From: Tethya wilhelma
Taxonomy: Eukaryota > Porifera > Demospongiae > Tethyida > Tethyidae
Direction of reading: 5' to 3'
Assembly: GCA_964030475.1 (NCBI GenBank)
Contig: CAXIPT010000001.1
Span: forward strand, 6,768,166-6,832,165
DNA: 64,000 nt
Position 1 is the stretch's first letter. Each line of letters starts with the position of its first letter. The translations under genes were made by a program, and so were the position numbers. Under the pieces are notes generated by a model that did no database searches, was not told the origin of the DNA, and was given only the letters and a program-made list of their open reading frames with translations. Shown piece by piece: positions 33,305 through 44,864 of the stretch.

Positions 33305-33549
33305 CACACTTTTTATATCTGAAAATTACATGACAACACTGCAACGTTATTAGAGGAGGGTTCATTGGGGTTGCATGGCATATCTTGCATTTAAATGTGT
33401 TGGAAAGGGATCTTTGTAGTCCTAATTCAATGGAATTTTTTTGATTGAGCATTCAGTGAGATTGTATCTATCACCTTTTACTTCATCAATGTCTACCTTA
33501 ATTTATGGCAACAATATCCAACATTAGTTCTTCTACATTGGAACCAATC

Positions 33550-34915
33550 ACTCTGATCTTCTTACTGACTTGATCTGACTTTCACTCACTTCAGAGTCTT
33601 CATGCTTGTTACTAGCAAGCTTGTGCTTGTTTCTGGATCCCAATTTCCGACAAAGATCGCTTTTAGTAACGGCATACACCTTCCTCCTACCAGATTTCCA
33701 AAATTTCAATCCTATATATACAATTATTAAAGGTAACTAACATACAGAATCTTATTATGATTATATGTAGCATGGCTCACTTCCGGTACTTGCCGTGCTC
33801 CTTACATGCATGGTGTTTTGAAATGCACGCAGTCTGGTAAGCCTTCTCAACAATTATAAGCATCTGTCATTCTATCTTAGCCAGCATGTATCGAGGCACA
33901 CGCAACAATCACCTTTACCTAAGCAACTCTTTTTGCAGTTTCAAGTTTTCTTTCTGAGTGTCTTCTTGACTCTTTTGTAGACCAATGACCTCTCTTTTTA
34001 GTCTATGAATATTAAAGGAACTGTGTCACTATATAAGCGGTGTTTTGTTACTATAAATGGGTTGTAAACAGAAACCTTACAGTATTAAGTGCGCATTACG
34101 CGAGCTACTTAGGCTTGTAATAACAGCTGACCACGTAGTACTATTACGCGAGTAAAAGCAAAATGCGCAATACACGGAGTAGTATGCAAACGTTCCCGGA
34201 CGTGGTACCCGCGTATCAACAAAAAACGTCACAAAACGTCATTATTTTTATTTTTAGCAACAAAACACCGCTTATATAGTGACACAGTTCCTTTAAACAA
34301 GCAGTTATAGTAACATAAGATATTATATTTGAACGAGCGTGCACATGGTCTAGACACCCACCATTTTCTTACTCCATTTTTTCACATTCCAGAGAAATTT
34401 AAAGTGTATCACACACTTTTATATTCTCACCTCACATTGAAGGCTTTCTTTCACAATGCTTAATTGCACACAAATTAATTTAATGATTACATAATGTTAC
34501 TTTCAAGAAATTACCTTTATAGTTGCTTCACAGTCTTCCAATTGCAAACCATCAAGTGTTACTAGCAAGTATTGACCCCACCAACTCTTCACTTCTACGA
34601 GAATGTCAGCTAAATTTGCTTTCTCATCCAGGAACATTGACATGCATTTGTTCTAGAGCATTTAAATCGACCTTTCCTGTTGGTAGCATCTTCAGATGCC
34701 GCACTTGAGCTAGACTGTGCATTATTTGTCACAGTGAAACTGCTGGTCAGAGTAGGGCCTTCAACTAGCAACACAGATCCATAAAGAAGGCCCATGTCAT
34801 CTCTGAGTTGAAGGTGACCTTCACTGTTGGGGAAGTAAGCATGTTTGTGGCATTCCTCTTTAAGACACACCACTCGGGTCAACCTGACAATTATACAATG
34901 ACAAAATAGACTCAA
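33550..34915 (-). CDS. Candidate multi-exon gene, unknown, with a MITE in an intron
   Basis: Four minus-strand blocks look coding. They are 34,885-34,610 (RLTRVVCLKEECHKHAYFPN, then LQLRDDMGLLYGSVLLVEGP), about 34,620-34,513 (ADILVEVKSWWGQYLLVTLD, then LQLEDCEATIK before GTAATT), about 34,005-33,925 (coiled coil LKREVIGLQKSQEDTQKENL) and 33,712-33,550 (FWKSGRRKVYAVTKSDLCRK, then KHKLASNKHEDSEVSESQ to a stop). The intron between the second and third holds the TTAA-flanked MITE. The first two overlap in different frames, so the exact border is unclear. The basic C-terminal tail and coiled coil suggest a nuclear protein. No family recognised. Confidence 0.35.
34012..34296. mobile_element. 285-bp MITE with perfect 34-bp TIRs and TTAA target sites
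   Basis: The left end TTAAAGGAACTGTGTCACTA...GCGGTGTTTTGTT is matched exactly by its reverse complement at 34,259-34,296. The outermost TTAA on each side fits a piggyBac-type target duplication, leaving an AGGAACTG terminus. The interior is non-coding. Perfect TIRs point to a recent insertion. Confidence 0.8.
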
Positions 34916-34953
34916 GCAAAAATTTCAGCAGTGCATGCTGAGAAATGAGAAAT

Positions 34954-35137
34954 TACCGGAATTTGACTCGGAAATCGGCAAATTTAATGTACCACCAATT
35001 TTTCGTCATACATGCATATAATTCTGTGAGTGTTCAGTCAATGACCGCCAAATTAAAAACCGCCAATATTTTTGTTGGAGGCCACCAGACCAAAATCGCC
35101 AAATTAAATTACCGCCAATATTTCCATGTTTACGGTA
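34954..35137. mobile_element. MITE-like element with TACCG ends
   Basis: Starts TACCGGAATTTG and ends ATGTTTACGGTA. Inside, CGCCAAATTAAA and ACCGCCAATATTT occur twice in direct order. Only the outer bases are inverted repeats, so the element is diverged. Confidence 0.5.
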
Positions 35138-35167
35138 TATTACAAGTATGAATCGCTTAGATGAATA

Positions 35168-35358
35168 TACCGTAATTTAACTAATATTCGCATTGGGGAA
35201 ATTTTTATACGCATTGCCGTGTGTGAAAATTAAACACTCAAAATTTTGATGATCTATTACCAATATTAATGCGGGTGCTATGCATGTACGAAAATTAAAC
35301 ACGCGAAATTTTAACGTATGGAATATTTTTAACGTGAAAATAATCTCAAACTACGGTA
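35168..35358. mobile_element. MITE-like element with TACCGTA ends
   Basis: Starts TACCGTAATTTAAC and ends CTCAAACTACGGTA, 30 bp downstream of the previous element. An internal GAAAATTAAACAC recurs. It is of the same terminal type as the element at 12,434. Confidence 0.5.
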
Positions 35359-35359
35359 C

Positions 35360-36600
35360 TTAATTTGTATACTTGAAGGATCCTGCAACCAACACCACTA
35401 GAGAAATGAATCTCTGGCTAAAGTATCTGAAAACCATGGGAGTTTTGTGTGAATATTGTCTGACATGCAACCTGTAGTTGTACCGCGTTAAATAATGTTG
35501 AATGATTTGGTACTTTCTTCTGTATTCAGACTAGTTTAGGAATGATTTCAGATTATATTTCAAGTGCAATCACATAATTTGGAGACACTGTTAAGACATA
35601 AATCAGATATTTTTCATACGAAATTCAGACAATATTCCAAATAAGAATCCCATATCTATAGAGAATATAATTATAAAGACATTAGAGTCTTGAGAAAGAT
35701 CAAAATGTATTTGGATTTTATAGAGAAAAAAAAAAAACAACACAGCTCAATTCCTTACACAATACACAGCACTAACAGTAAATAGTTAGGAACTCAACTC
35801 AATAGCATAGAAGTACTGTTACTGTTCTATTTCTAATTTATAGTCAACATGTAAAATCCATTAATGATACAGCCTTTCAACAGGATGTCAGTCACAGCGA
35901 GAACCTCATACTGTTGAGCCAGGCTTTAGGTTGAACTTTCAACTCACATTTAAGTCAGTCATCAAACTAACATTATCCTTCATCGGTTGGTATATATATA
36001 ATGGGATTTTTTCTTCAGGGTTCCATTGGAAAAATCTTGGAAAGCTTAACTTAACAGAACATGTCTAAATGAAAAGTGTTAAAGTGTTGTAATGAGAGAA
36101 ATAGAGATCCATGACTGACCATCTCTCTTTTCCATGATTCCATAAGCCACCTCTTTCTTTTTGTACATAATAACAACAGCATCCCTGTATGTACGTACAT
36201 GTGAAAGAAAAGACTGATTATAGGCATGCGTTCCAGTAGACATATGATTCACTTATATGCCCAGTTGAAATCTTCTCTCCAGCATTCTTGGACTACTCCT
36301 TTAGCATAGAACATGACATGCATAGATTCTTTGCCATACCTGATGCAATTTGTAGTGATGCATGTGATGTGAAGTCAATACTATCCTGCAGACCAGATCC
36401 TTTTGCAGCAAAGTCAGCATCCTCCAAAATGTCGTATCCTTCTTTCTATTGCAATCCAACTGTTCTGTTTGTTCTCTACTGAAGACAGCTGGAGGAGTGC
36501 TCTCTGACTGAGTATAAGATCTTCATTCAATTCCTTGGAAGCTGAATTCTGCACACTGGAAGAACTTGCCAATTGAACTTTAATTTGATTGCATCATAAA
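35360..36600. other. AT-rich sequence, no gene seen
   Basis: An A run of about 12 bases is at about 35,728. No exon or repeat recognised. Confidence 0.35.
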
Positions 36601-36602
36601 CT

Positions 36603-37690
36603 CCACACTTTTTGAAGCTTTTAATACACTTCATCCAAGCCTTGGCAAACAAAGAAGTGAAATTACTTTGCCGGAATTGCTCTGGAAATACTCATGACAT
36701 ATATTTATCCAATATGCTTTCAATGGACCAAAGACTCCAACATCTAGTAGCTGTGCTTCATGAGTAGATTGTGGAGGGAGGCACAGCATGAATACATTGT
36801 TCTCTCTAGCCAGTCTGATCACTTCCGGTTGGTAGTGAGTACTATGTCCATCCAGCAAAAGGAGGAGAGGATGTGCAGAAACAGCATGTTTCAAAAAAAT
36901 GCTCCACTAGCCATGATTTAAATAGCCCAGTTGTCATCCATCCTGAATCACTTAAATCGTACTGCATCCCTGGATACTCACCTTCTGTCTGTGTATAGTT
37001 AAAGTTCTTTGCATCAAATACAACTTGAGGAGGAATAGCTTGTCCTGCTGCATTCACGCAACCAACAATAGTTACCTGACCCTTTTTCCAGCATGTTGGT
37101 AACGAACTTTCTTAGTTCCTTTTCTTGCCACAACATTGGGGTGTTTTGAAGTTAGAGAGGGAATGCCACTCTCATCTACATTGGAAATTTGTTGAGGATT
37201 TCCAGTAAGATTGTTGCTTTCCAATGCCTCTTTTAGAAGAGAGAAATAGTGACTGATGGTTTCCTGATTTAAATCAAACTTGAGCAGTTGCATCACCTCG
37301 ATGTAATGATAACTTGTCTTGTCTTCTGATAAATGATTTCCACCAGCCATGGCTAACATTATATATCATTATTTTTTTAAATCTTCCTTTGTCTTCGGCA
37401 ACACTTGTTACAATCGATAGTACATCACGCCTGGTCTTTCCGAAGCCTAATTCAATACTATATCTAAAAGGAATTGAGCAAGTTGTGCTGCTTCTTCTTG
37501 GCTTAGATAAGACTTGGGAACCTCTCCCTATTATATACTCTGTCATGCATGAAGAGTTCTTCATGGAATACCATGCTCAGCAGCAGCACATGTTGTTGAC
37601 ATTCCACTTTGGACTGCTTTCATTGCTTCTACCATTTGGTCATTGGTCCTTTGTTTATGTTTCACAGATGGTCTTGTCAATGACCTAATT
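36603..37690 (-). pseudogene. Pogo-type DDE transposase relic
   Basis: Reading down the minus strand: a psq-type helix-turn-helix (RTNDQMVEAMKAVQSGMSTT, AAAEHGIP) near 37,650-37,560, then a CENPB-type DNA-binding region (FRYSIELGFGKTRRDVLSIV, GWWKSFIRRQDKLSLHRGDA), then DDE_1 catalytic segments (QQISNVDESGIPSLTSKHPN; SDSGWMTTGLFKSWLVEHF; HPLLLLLDGHSTHYQPEVIR; LCLPPQSTHEAQLLDVGVFG). The catalytic NVDE, LDGHSTH and QLLDVGVFGPLK motifs are all visible. Several frameshifts and stops break the frame, so it is inactive. Confidence 0.85.
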
Positions 37691-37699
37691 AGCCTGGAA

Positions 37700-38630
37700 A
37701 CAGAATGATCGCAATTTTCCTTTGAGTTAGATTTTTTTGTTGTGTTTTAGGCATTTCTCAAACTAAAATGGATCCTGCAAAAATATGAGATATGATATGT
37801 AGTAGCAAAGATAGAACACATGCAATATTACACAATAGCACATGCAATCAAAAAATTCAACTTAGTGATGTAGTTAGAAAAAAATAGTTCTGAAATTAAT
37901 GTTGATAATTAGCTAAAATTAATATTATTGATTACTCTATTAACAATTTGCTACACTGACACAATTTATTTTATGATAATGCGAACAGTATTTTGAATGT
38001 GAACACAATTATAAATGTGAAATGTTAAGTTTTCACTCACCTAGCTATGTGTATCGCAAGTAGCGGTATGCCAAGGCTTGAAATTTTTTTGGCTGACTCG
38101 TGGCTTAAAGCAAAAGTGTAGGTTACACCTGTTCGGTGAAGATACTTTGAATTCAGTAAACTGTCTAGAAATGAATACCTACCTTTCTTTCTTTCTTTTC
38201 AAACAGAAATACTGGCCCATGTGTAGCTAGCCGAGCTACTGAACTGGACTAACTATATAGATTATCTGAGCTAATTGTGATGCAATTGGCTGTTTCAGTT
38301 GCTACGTACGACCTGCCATCAGGTCAAAATATCTTGCCGTGACAACTTCTGACATCTTACGACAATGCAATGAGCTAGCTCTATGTCAACCAGCTATGAA
38401 TTTTAGGAAGAATTAAGGGCTTCTGTGTTGCAAAGCTTACCTTCGATGTAGATGTCAGATGTGCGCATGCGCAGATCAGGGGGTCGATAACAGGCCATAT
38501 ATGCATAATTAATTATAGACCTTATGCAATTATGATACAGAGCCAAGAACTACAATTTTTGTCACCAATCTGCTAGCTGTTTTAGCTGCCACTGCTCAAG
38601 GATCACTTTGCAAGTCTATAGGGCTCTCTG
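37700..38630. other. AT-rich sequence between two transposase relics
   Basis: No exon or repeat recognised. Confidence 0.35.
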
Positions 38631-38658
38631 AGTGAAGGTATAATCGAGCGTATGTAAG

Positions 38659-39630
38659 TTGACTGTCTCCAGAGTTTTACTGTGGAGGTCAGAAAATCCA
38701 CGTTGTTTGCGTCGGTTTGAAAAATCTCTGCTTCCAGTAAATTACTTCAGCCAAAAAAAAGGTTGGATGACTGGTGAAATAATGGAGACAGTGCTAGCAA
38801 AATTGAATCAACAACTCTCAAGCAGTGACCGCTCGATTATTCTCTTAATGGATAATGCAGGTTGTCATCCTGAGGATTTAGTCTCAAAGTATAAAAATTG
38901 TTTTCATGCCACCCAACACTACTTCAATGCTTCAACCCTTAGATTTAGGTATCATACAGAATTTCAAGGTACACTACCGTCACTTTCTACTGAAATATGT
39001 CCTATTGAAAATAGACGAATGTGACACCGCTGCTGATGTTGTAAAATCTGTCAATATCCTAATGGCAATTAGGTGGGTGGCTAAGGCGTGGGAACTAGTC
39101 AAAGAAGACACAATTAGCAAGTGTTTTGTGAAAGCTGGAGTACTCACCAGTGACATGGATGTCGCTACATTGCAATTGCAGGAAAATGACCCGTTCTCTG
39201 AGTGTGATATCCGAGAAGAAATGGTTAGACTTATTGATCAAACAATGCCTGCTGATGGAAGCTGCAGTTTGACAGAATATTTAGAAGGAGATAATGAACT
39301 TGAAGTGTGTGTGAACAATTCTGGTGATGATTGGGAAACTGCTTTCTTTGAACAACTTAAAGAGCAGGACGATGATCATATTGAAAGCAATCAAGATCAA
39401 GATGAAGATGATCTTGTTGAAATGGATGTGTTGAACCACCTCTCAAAGTGAAAAATTTCAAAGATGCTATAGAAGGATTACAAGATATTGGTCAGTTTTT
39501 GGCAAGTCAAGGACATTTGCATGCATTTGAAATGGTGGAATCGGCTGTTGATGAAGTGGCTAGCTTGAGAGCTAAAACGTCCAGGCAATCTACAATTCAT
39601 GATTTTTTTTCAGCACCGAGTGAACAGTAA
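38659..39630 (+). pseudogene. Tigger-type DDE transposase relic, 5'-truncated
   Basis: The plus strand begins inside the DDE_1 domain with KKGWMTGEIMETVLAKLNQQ and SIILLMDNAGCHPEDL, then after frame slips MPPNTTSMLQPLDLGIIQNF, FKVHYRHFLLKYVL and the long acidic C-terminal region (ESNQDQDEDDLVEMDVLNHL), ending QSTIHDFFSAPSEQ. MDNAGCHP and PPNTTSMLQPLD are the second and third catalytic blocks of Tigger transposases. The N-terminal helix-turn-helix and first catalytic Asp are missing. The C-terminal 180-residue part is intact in one frame. Confidence 0.85.
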
Positions 39631-39754
39631 TCATGACTTTGTAATTTAAACTTTTCTTTGTATATATATACATTATTTGGTTTATTTATAAATGCTGCAT
39701 ATTGAAGCTTATTCTGGATGAGAATTTATCATTATAAAATGTTTATTGACCCGT

Positions 39755-39843
39755 TTTGAAGTCAACCTCTGAAAGAGGACAACCTCTCTATAAAGGACAA
39801 AAGTCGTGCTCCCAACTTGTCCGTTATTCGGAGATTCCACTGT
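39755..39843 (+). mobile_element. 3' terminal sequence of the Tigger element
   Basis: The end CGGAGATTCCACTGTA, preceded by GTCAACCTCTGAAAGAGGAC repeats, reads in reverse as TACAGTGGAATCTCCG, the usual form of a Tigger terminus (CAGTGGAA...). A matching left end was not found, in agreement with 5' truncation. Confidence 0.55.
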
Positions 39844-39849
39844 ATTAAT

Positions 39850-40250
39850 ATTACGTAATCAATAATTATGCGTGCAAATCACGTGATGTATTGTGACCGG
39901 TCATGACTGGTACGTGGTACTCAGCAGAAATATCGCCTCAAAAAAGTATTAAGAAGTTTATTGTGAACGTACAGATGACTAAATAAGAAGTTGTGTAGCT
40001 CAAATGTTGCTGAGTTTCACAAGAATGTAAATGATAATCAATCAATGAAAGATAATTAGTTAGACTTGAACTGTGAGTGAGTCACTCAACTTGCAAGGAT
40101 GCCAATAAGATAGATACAGAATCAAAATAAATTGATAAGACTAATCTAGAATTTAGATTGGACCTAAATTAGCAATCTCTGTAAAAGGTAGAAGCCAGAA
40201 AAGTGTTCAAGAAGTTACATGTTCACTGCTGCTCAGTGCCACTTAGTATG
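39850..40250. other. Spacer, no gene seen
   Basis: Nothing recognised. Confidence 0.3.
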
Positions 40251-40254
40251 GTTG

Positions 40255-40895
40255 AACTCGATTAGGACGACCGTGCACATGATTATTAGGACCACTGCAC
40301 ACATGATGGTTTGACTGTGTTGGTATGTTTGTCCTGGGTGCCGGCATCGGAGCCAGCTGACCAAACGAAGGCCGGCCACCATGTATATGGATCTGTGTGG
40401 TAAGTGAAGTTACCTAGTCATATACATCAAAATAAAAATTATGAATAATTATTTATTAAGATCCAATATTAACCCTGGATCTAGACTAGACTGAGTTAGA
40501 CCAATAACTGAGCCTGGGTAGTGTAGACCATGGAAGTAAGCAACAAGCTCAATTTGGTCTCACCACTATATCGAACTAACTAGTGATAAGAACTGCATGT
40601 TTACAAAAGTATAAATCAAGCACTAGTTGTGGCACTGATCAAGGCTGGCAGTTTAAATTATTTGTAAAATTGACTGGAATTGAATAACACAATTTAGTAT
40701 GCACTTACAATGAAGAAGGGTCTTGTTTGTGGCCAAGATTGTCCTCTACCCCTCTTCCTAATCCTTACAGCAACTCATGTTGGAGACTGTATGGTGGTGC
40801 TGTTTGCCCCAGGACGAATTGCCACAGGTTGCCTTGGTTGTGGGCTAAAAGCTGTTGGTGGTGGACTAAAGCTGGCGCAGCTGGTAGGGTTGTAA
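40255..40895 (-). CDS. Candidate two-exon Pro-rich gene end
   Basis: On the minus strand 40,895-40,712 reads SFSPPPTAFSPQPRQPVAIR with an interrupting TGA near IQSPT, then RGQSWPQTRPFF before GTAAGT. A second block, about 40,398-40,256, follows CACACAG and reads HGGRPSFGQLAPMPAPRTNI, then GRPNRVQPY and a stop. Both are rich in Pro, Gln and Arg. The in-frame TGA suggests decay. No family recognised. Confidence 0.25.
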
Positions 40896-40929
40896 CAGTA
40901 CAGAAATTTATACTGTATTCTTGTTCATA

Positions 40930-41850
40930 GCCTTCTATATAGTTCTTTTATCTCTCGAGTTATGTACCAACTTGAAATGGTTTTCAAGTAAGTCAGTTAG
41001 GAAGTACATAAGTACGTACGTACGTTAGAAGAACAAAATTGCACCCGTATGGCTTCTAACTTAGTGACTTCTAGAAATGCCCTGGAGACTGTTTCTGACT
41101 TCTACTATTGTACACAGTTTGAAATCTACCTGGAAGAGTCTCAAAAGAAGTTTGGTGGTTTAATTTTCTTTTCTTGGAAATTAATAAGTATGAATACATA
41201 TGGGACATTCGGCCCATTCCTACTATACGTATATTCTACCGTACGTATGATAAGGATTTACATTATCACCCACCCACCATACATACACTCCTTCTGGATG
41301 CATTGCTAAGAATTAATGATACAGTTTATAGAAGTATACCAATTTTCTGTGTCTGATTTTTTGCTTTGTTGTTTTGTTGTTTTGTTTTTTTTTTGGTCGC
41401 TTATTTTGAGCAATATGATGTATAAATTTTTTCCTATTCCTGCACTGCACTGCACAAATATTATTTGCTTGCAGATCTCAAGATAAGGAAGCCCAATAGG
41501 GACCAGGTTATATATAATGGAACTCTCTTAAGAATGGTAAGGATTTTTCCATCAATAATTACAGAATGAGCATTCTCTCTATTCTTTTAGGTTCAAAGGC
41601 TGTGGACTCATAGAATCTGATAAAGCTCTGTGACTTGTCTATACACTGAGAAAAGGATTGGTTAAACCTTGATTTACAGCCACTATATAGGCCTGAGCAT
41701 CAATAGTACTTTCCCAACTAAGGCTGCTGATGTGTACATGAGACACTTTTTAAATTTCTTATTGTGTACTACTCATATCTAACTAATTTATTGTCATTGA
41801 TTAATAAGTGCTCTATGATGTTCTTTATGTTACTTATCTGTTGAGTGGCG
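40930..41850. other. Spacer upstream of the UQCRC2-like gene
   Basis: Contains GTACGTACGTACGT near 41,010 and a T-rich run near 41,360. No exon recognised. Confidence 0.35.
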
Positions 41851-41916
41851 CTGAAGGGGCGGGGCTCGTTGTTAAACGTTATTGCGCGTTTTGCATGTGA
41901 CAATCACGTGTTGGTT
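41850..41916 (+). promoter_or_regulatory. UQCRC2-like gene promoter: GC box and E-box
   Basis: GGGGCGGGGC (41,856-41,865, Sp1-type GC box) and CACGTG (41,905-41,910, E-box) lie within 65 bp of the start codon, with GCGCGTT between them. There is no TATA box. This is a usual arrangement for a housekeeping mitochondrial gene in animals. Confidence 0.5.
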
Positions 41917-43076
41917 ATGAGCCAGAAGATGGCAGCATATACTTTGTGGAGAGTTAGCCGTATTTCACCCGTTTCACTGCAGGTATGTAGCTTGTACTAG
42001 TCATAAAATGTTTTGAGAAGGCTATTCAGATATTGACTAGGCCTTGGGGTGGTTTGTTACCATGAATTCTAAATAATGCGCACTCGTTTCAGAGATGGGT
42101 ATCAGCAGCTGCCGTCCCGCTCACCGAGCCTATTGAAGGGATAGCGCCACCACCAACCCCCTGGAAGGCTCCTGATGATGTCAAGGTATAACAAGCCTAG
42201 CTCTCTTCACCGTTAAATTGAGTACAATTCACACAAATTTAGGTATCAAGGCTGGGGAATGGTATCACTGTGGCATCACAAGAGAACTATTCTGCAACAT
42301 CTAATGTTGCTGTTTTTGTGAGGGCAGGTAGTCGTTATGAAAACTATAGTCAACTTGGATTGACTCATCTGCTCAGAAAATGTGCCTTTTTGGTATGATT
42401 GTACAAGTAGAAGTCAAGTTGGTTGGTAGATGTGATTGTTTACATAATTTCTTTCCTTTGGCTGGTTTCCAGGCCACTGAGGACAGAACAGCTTTCAGAC
42501 TTGCTAGGGAGGTTGACTTGCTTGGAGGAGCTTTAAAGTACGGCTATGTGCCTTTGTGTCATGGTCACATATGGTAATATCATGTGCTATCACTTTGTGC
42601 AGTGTCACTTCTACGCGAGAGCATGTTGTCTATTCGTCAGAATTTCTCCGAGATTACCTGTAAGATCTGATAGTTACTTTAGATTCTATAGCTGTAACTA
42701 CTGCAACTTATTGTATCGTGATGTAGTGCTTCTGCTGTGGATAGCTTTGGTTCTGTTGTGACTTCTCCAATGTTCCAATCTTGGGAGGTGGAGGACAAGA
42801 AGTCAGGAGTGAGGGAAGATGTCACATCAGCAATGAACCAACCTAGCCAAGGTAAACTGCTCTAATTACTATCTGCTTGACTTGTTGTGATTTTTGCTCT
42901 TTTGCTTCCAGTTGTTCTTGAAGAGTTGCATCGTTTGGCTTATAGGTACAGGTTACTGTGTATGTACTGATAGAATTTTTTAACCTTTTGTCTGAATTCT
43001 ATACAGGAATGCTTTGAGCAATCCTCTTTACTGTCCTCTTCATAACATTTCAAAGTTCAGTGGGTCAAATGTGAGT

Positions 43077-43131
<55 letters not shown>

Positions 43132-44815
43132 CCTGTCATTGTGGACTGAAATTCATTGTGTATATTGTACTTGTCTTTAGCTGAAGACATATGTTGATGA
43201 TTGGTTTGTTGGTAAACGAATGACCATTGTTGGACTAGGTAAGTGTGTTGAAACTTGTACCATATGGTAAACCATTCTATACCTGTTGCTATAGGAGTGG
43301 CACATGATGACCTAGTGGGTTGTGCTGAGGCTTCATTTGGCAAAGTTCCCGAGGGTTTGTTGACTCCCGATGAACAGTCAGAATATGTTGGAAGTAAGTC
43401 TTAGGATTTTAGCTTTTGGTGCTCTCAAGGCACTGCATGTAAAAATGTCTATTCAGTTGCTGTATGATTATTAGTAATTATTAATGCTTACAGATAGTGA
43501 AAATAGGCTAGATTCAGGGTCACCTCTCGCTCATGCTGCTATGGTGTGTAAAGGAGCCAGGTATATGCAGACAACAACTGAAATTGTGTCCCTCATAACA
43601 CCATTTCTTTCTCTCCTAGTCTGACTGGTGCCCATGGTGATCTGATAGCGGCTGGTGTCCTCCAACACATCTTGGGAGCTACTCCTGAAGGCTGTGTCAA
43701 GTGGGGATCTAACTCTGCTGGTTCAAGGTACAATGTACATTAACTTTCTTAATAATTATGTGTTCATCTAATGTTTAGTAGAAGCTGGTATTATTTTATA
43801 ATAGATTAAGTAAAGCTGCTTCTCTTGCTGTGAACACGCCACATAGTGTAAGTGCATGTGCAGATTGTATGACCCTGTCAAGTTAATTTTGGTTTCAAGA
43901 TGCAAGTTGTTTACTTACATTATCCTGTGAAACAGGTGACTGCTCTCAACATCTCTTACTCTGTAATTCACACAAATTTAGGTATCAAGGCTGGGGAATG
44001 GTATCACTGTGGCATCACAAGAGAACTATTCTGCAACATCTAATGTTGCTGTTTTTGTGAGGGCAGGTAGTCGTTATGAAAACTATAGTCAACTTGGATT
44101 GACTCATCTGCTCAGAAAATGTGCCTTTTTGGTATGATTGTACAAGTAGAAGTCAAGTTGGTTGGTAGATGTGATTGTTTACATAATTTCTTTCCTTTGG
44201 CTGGTTTCCAGGCCACTGAGGACAGAACAGCTTTCAGACTTGCTAGGGAGGTTGACTTGCTTGGAGGAGCTTTAAAGTACGGCTATGTGCCTTTGTGTCA
44301 TGGTCACATATGGTAATATCATGTGCTATCACTTTGTGCAGTGTCACTTCTACGCGAGAGCATGTTGTCTATTCGTCAGAATTTCTCCGAGATTACCTGT
44401 AAGATCTGATAGTTACTTTAGATTCTATAGCTGTAACTACTGCAACTTATTGTATCGTGATGTAGTGCTTCTGCTGTGGATAGCTTTGGTTCTGTTGTGA
44501 CTTCTCCAATGTTCCAATCTTGGGAGGTGGAGGACAAGAAGTCAGGAGTGAGGGAAGATGTCACATCAGCAATGAACCAACCTAGCCAAGGTAAACTGCT
44601 CTAATTACTATCTGCTTGACTTGTTGTGATTTTTGCTCTTTTGCTTCCAGTTGTTCTTGAAGAGTTGCATCGTTTGGCTTATAGGTACAGGTTACTGTGT
44701 ATGTACTGATAGAATTTTTTAACCTTTTGTCTGAATTCTATACAGGAATGCTTTGAGCAATCCTCTTTACTGTCCTCTTCATAACATTTCAAAGTTCAGT
44801 GGGTCAAATGTGAGT

Positions 44816-44864
<49 letters not shown>

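Noticed and set aside
42380..42761. Open frames spanning UQCRC2 introns (and their copies at 44,119-44,500)
   Set aside because: They read through intron sequence; the spliced exons match complex III core protein 2 across these borders.
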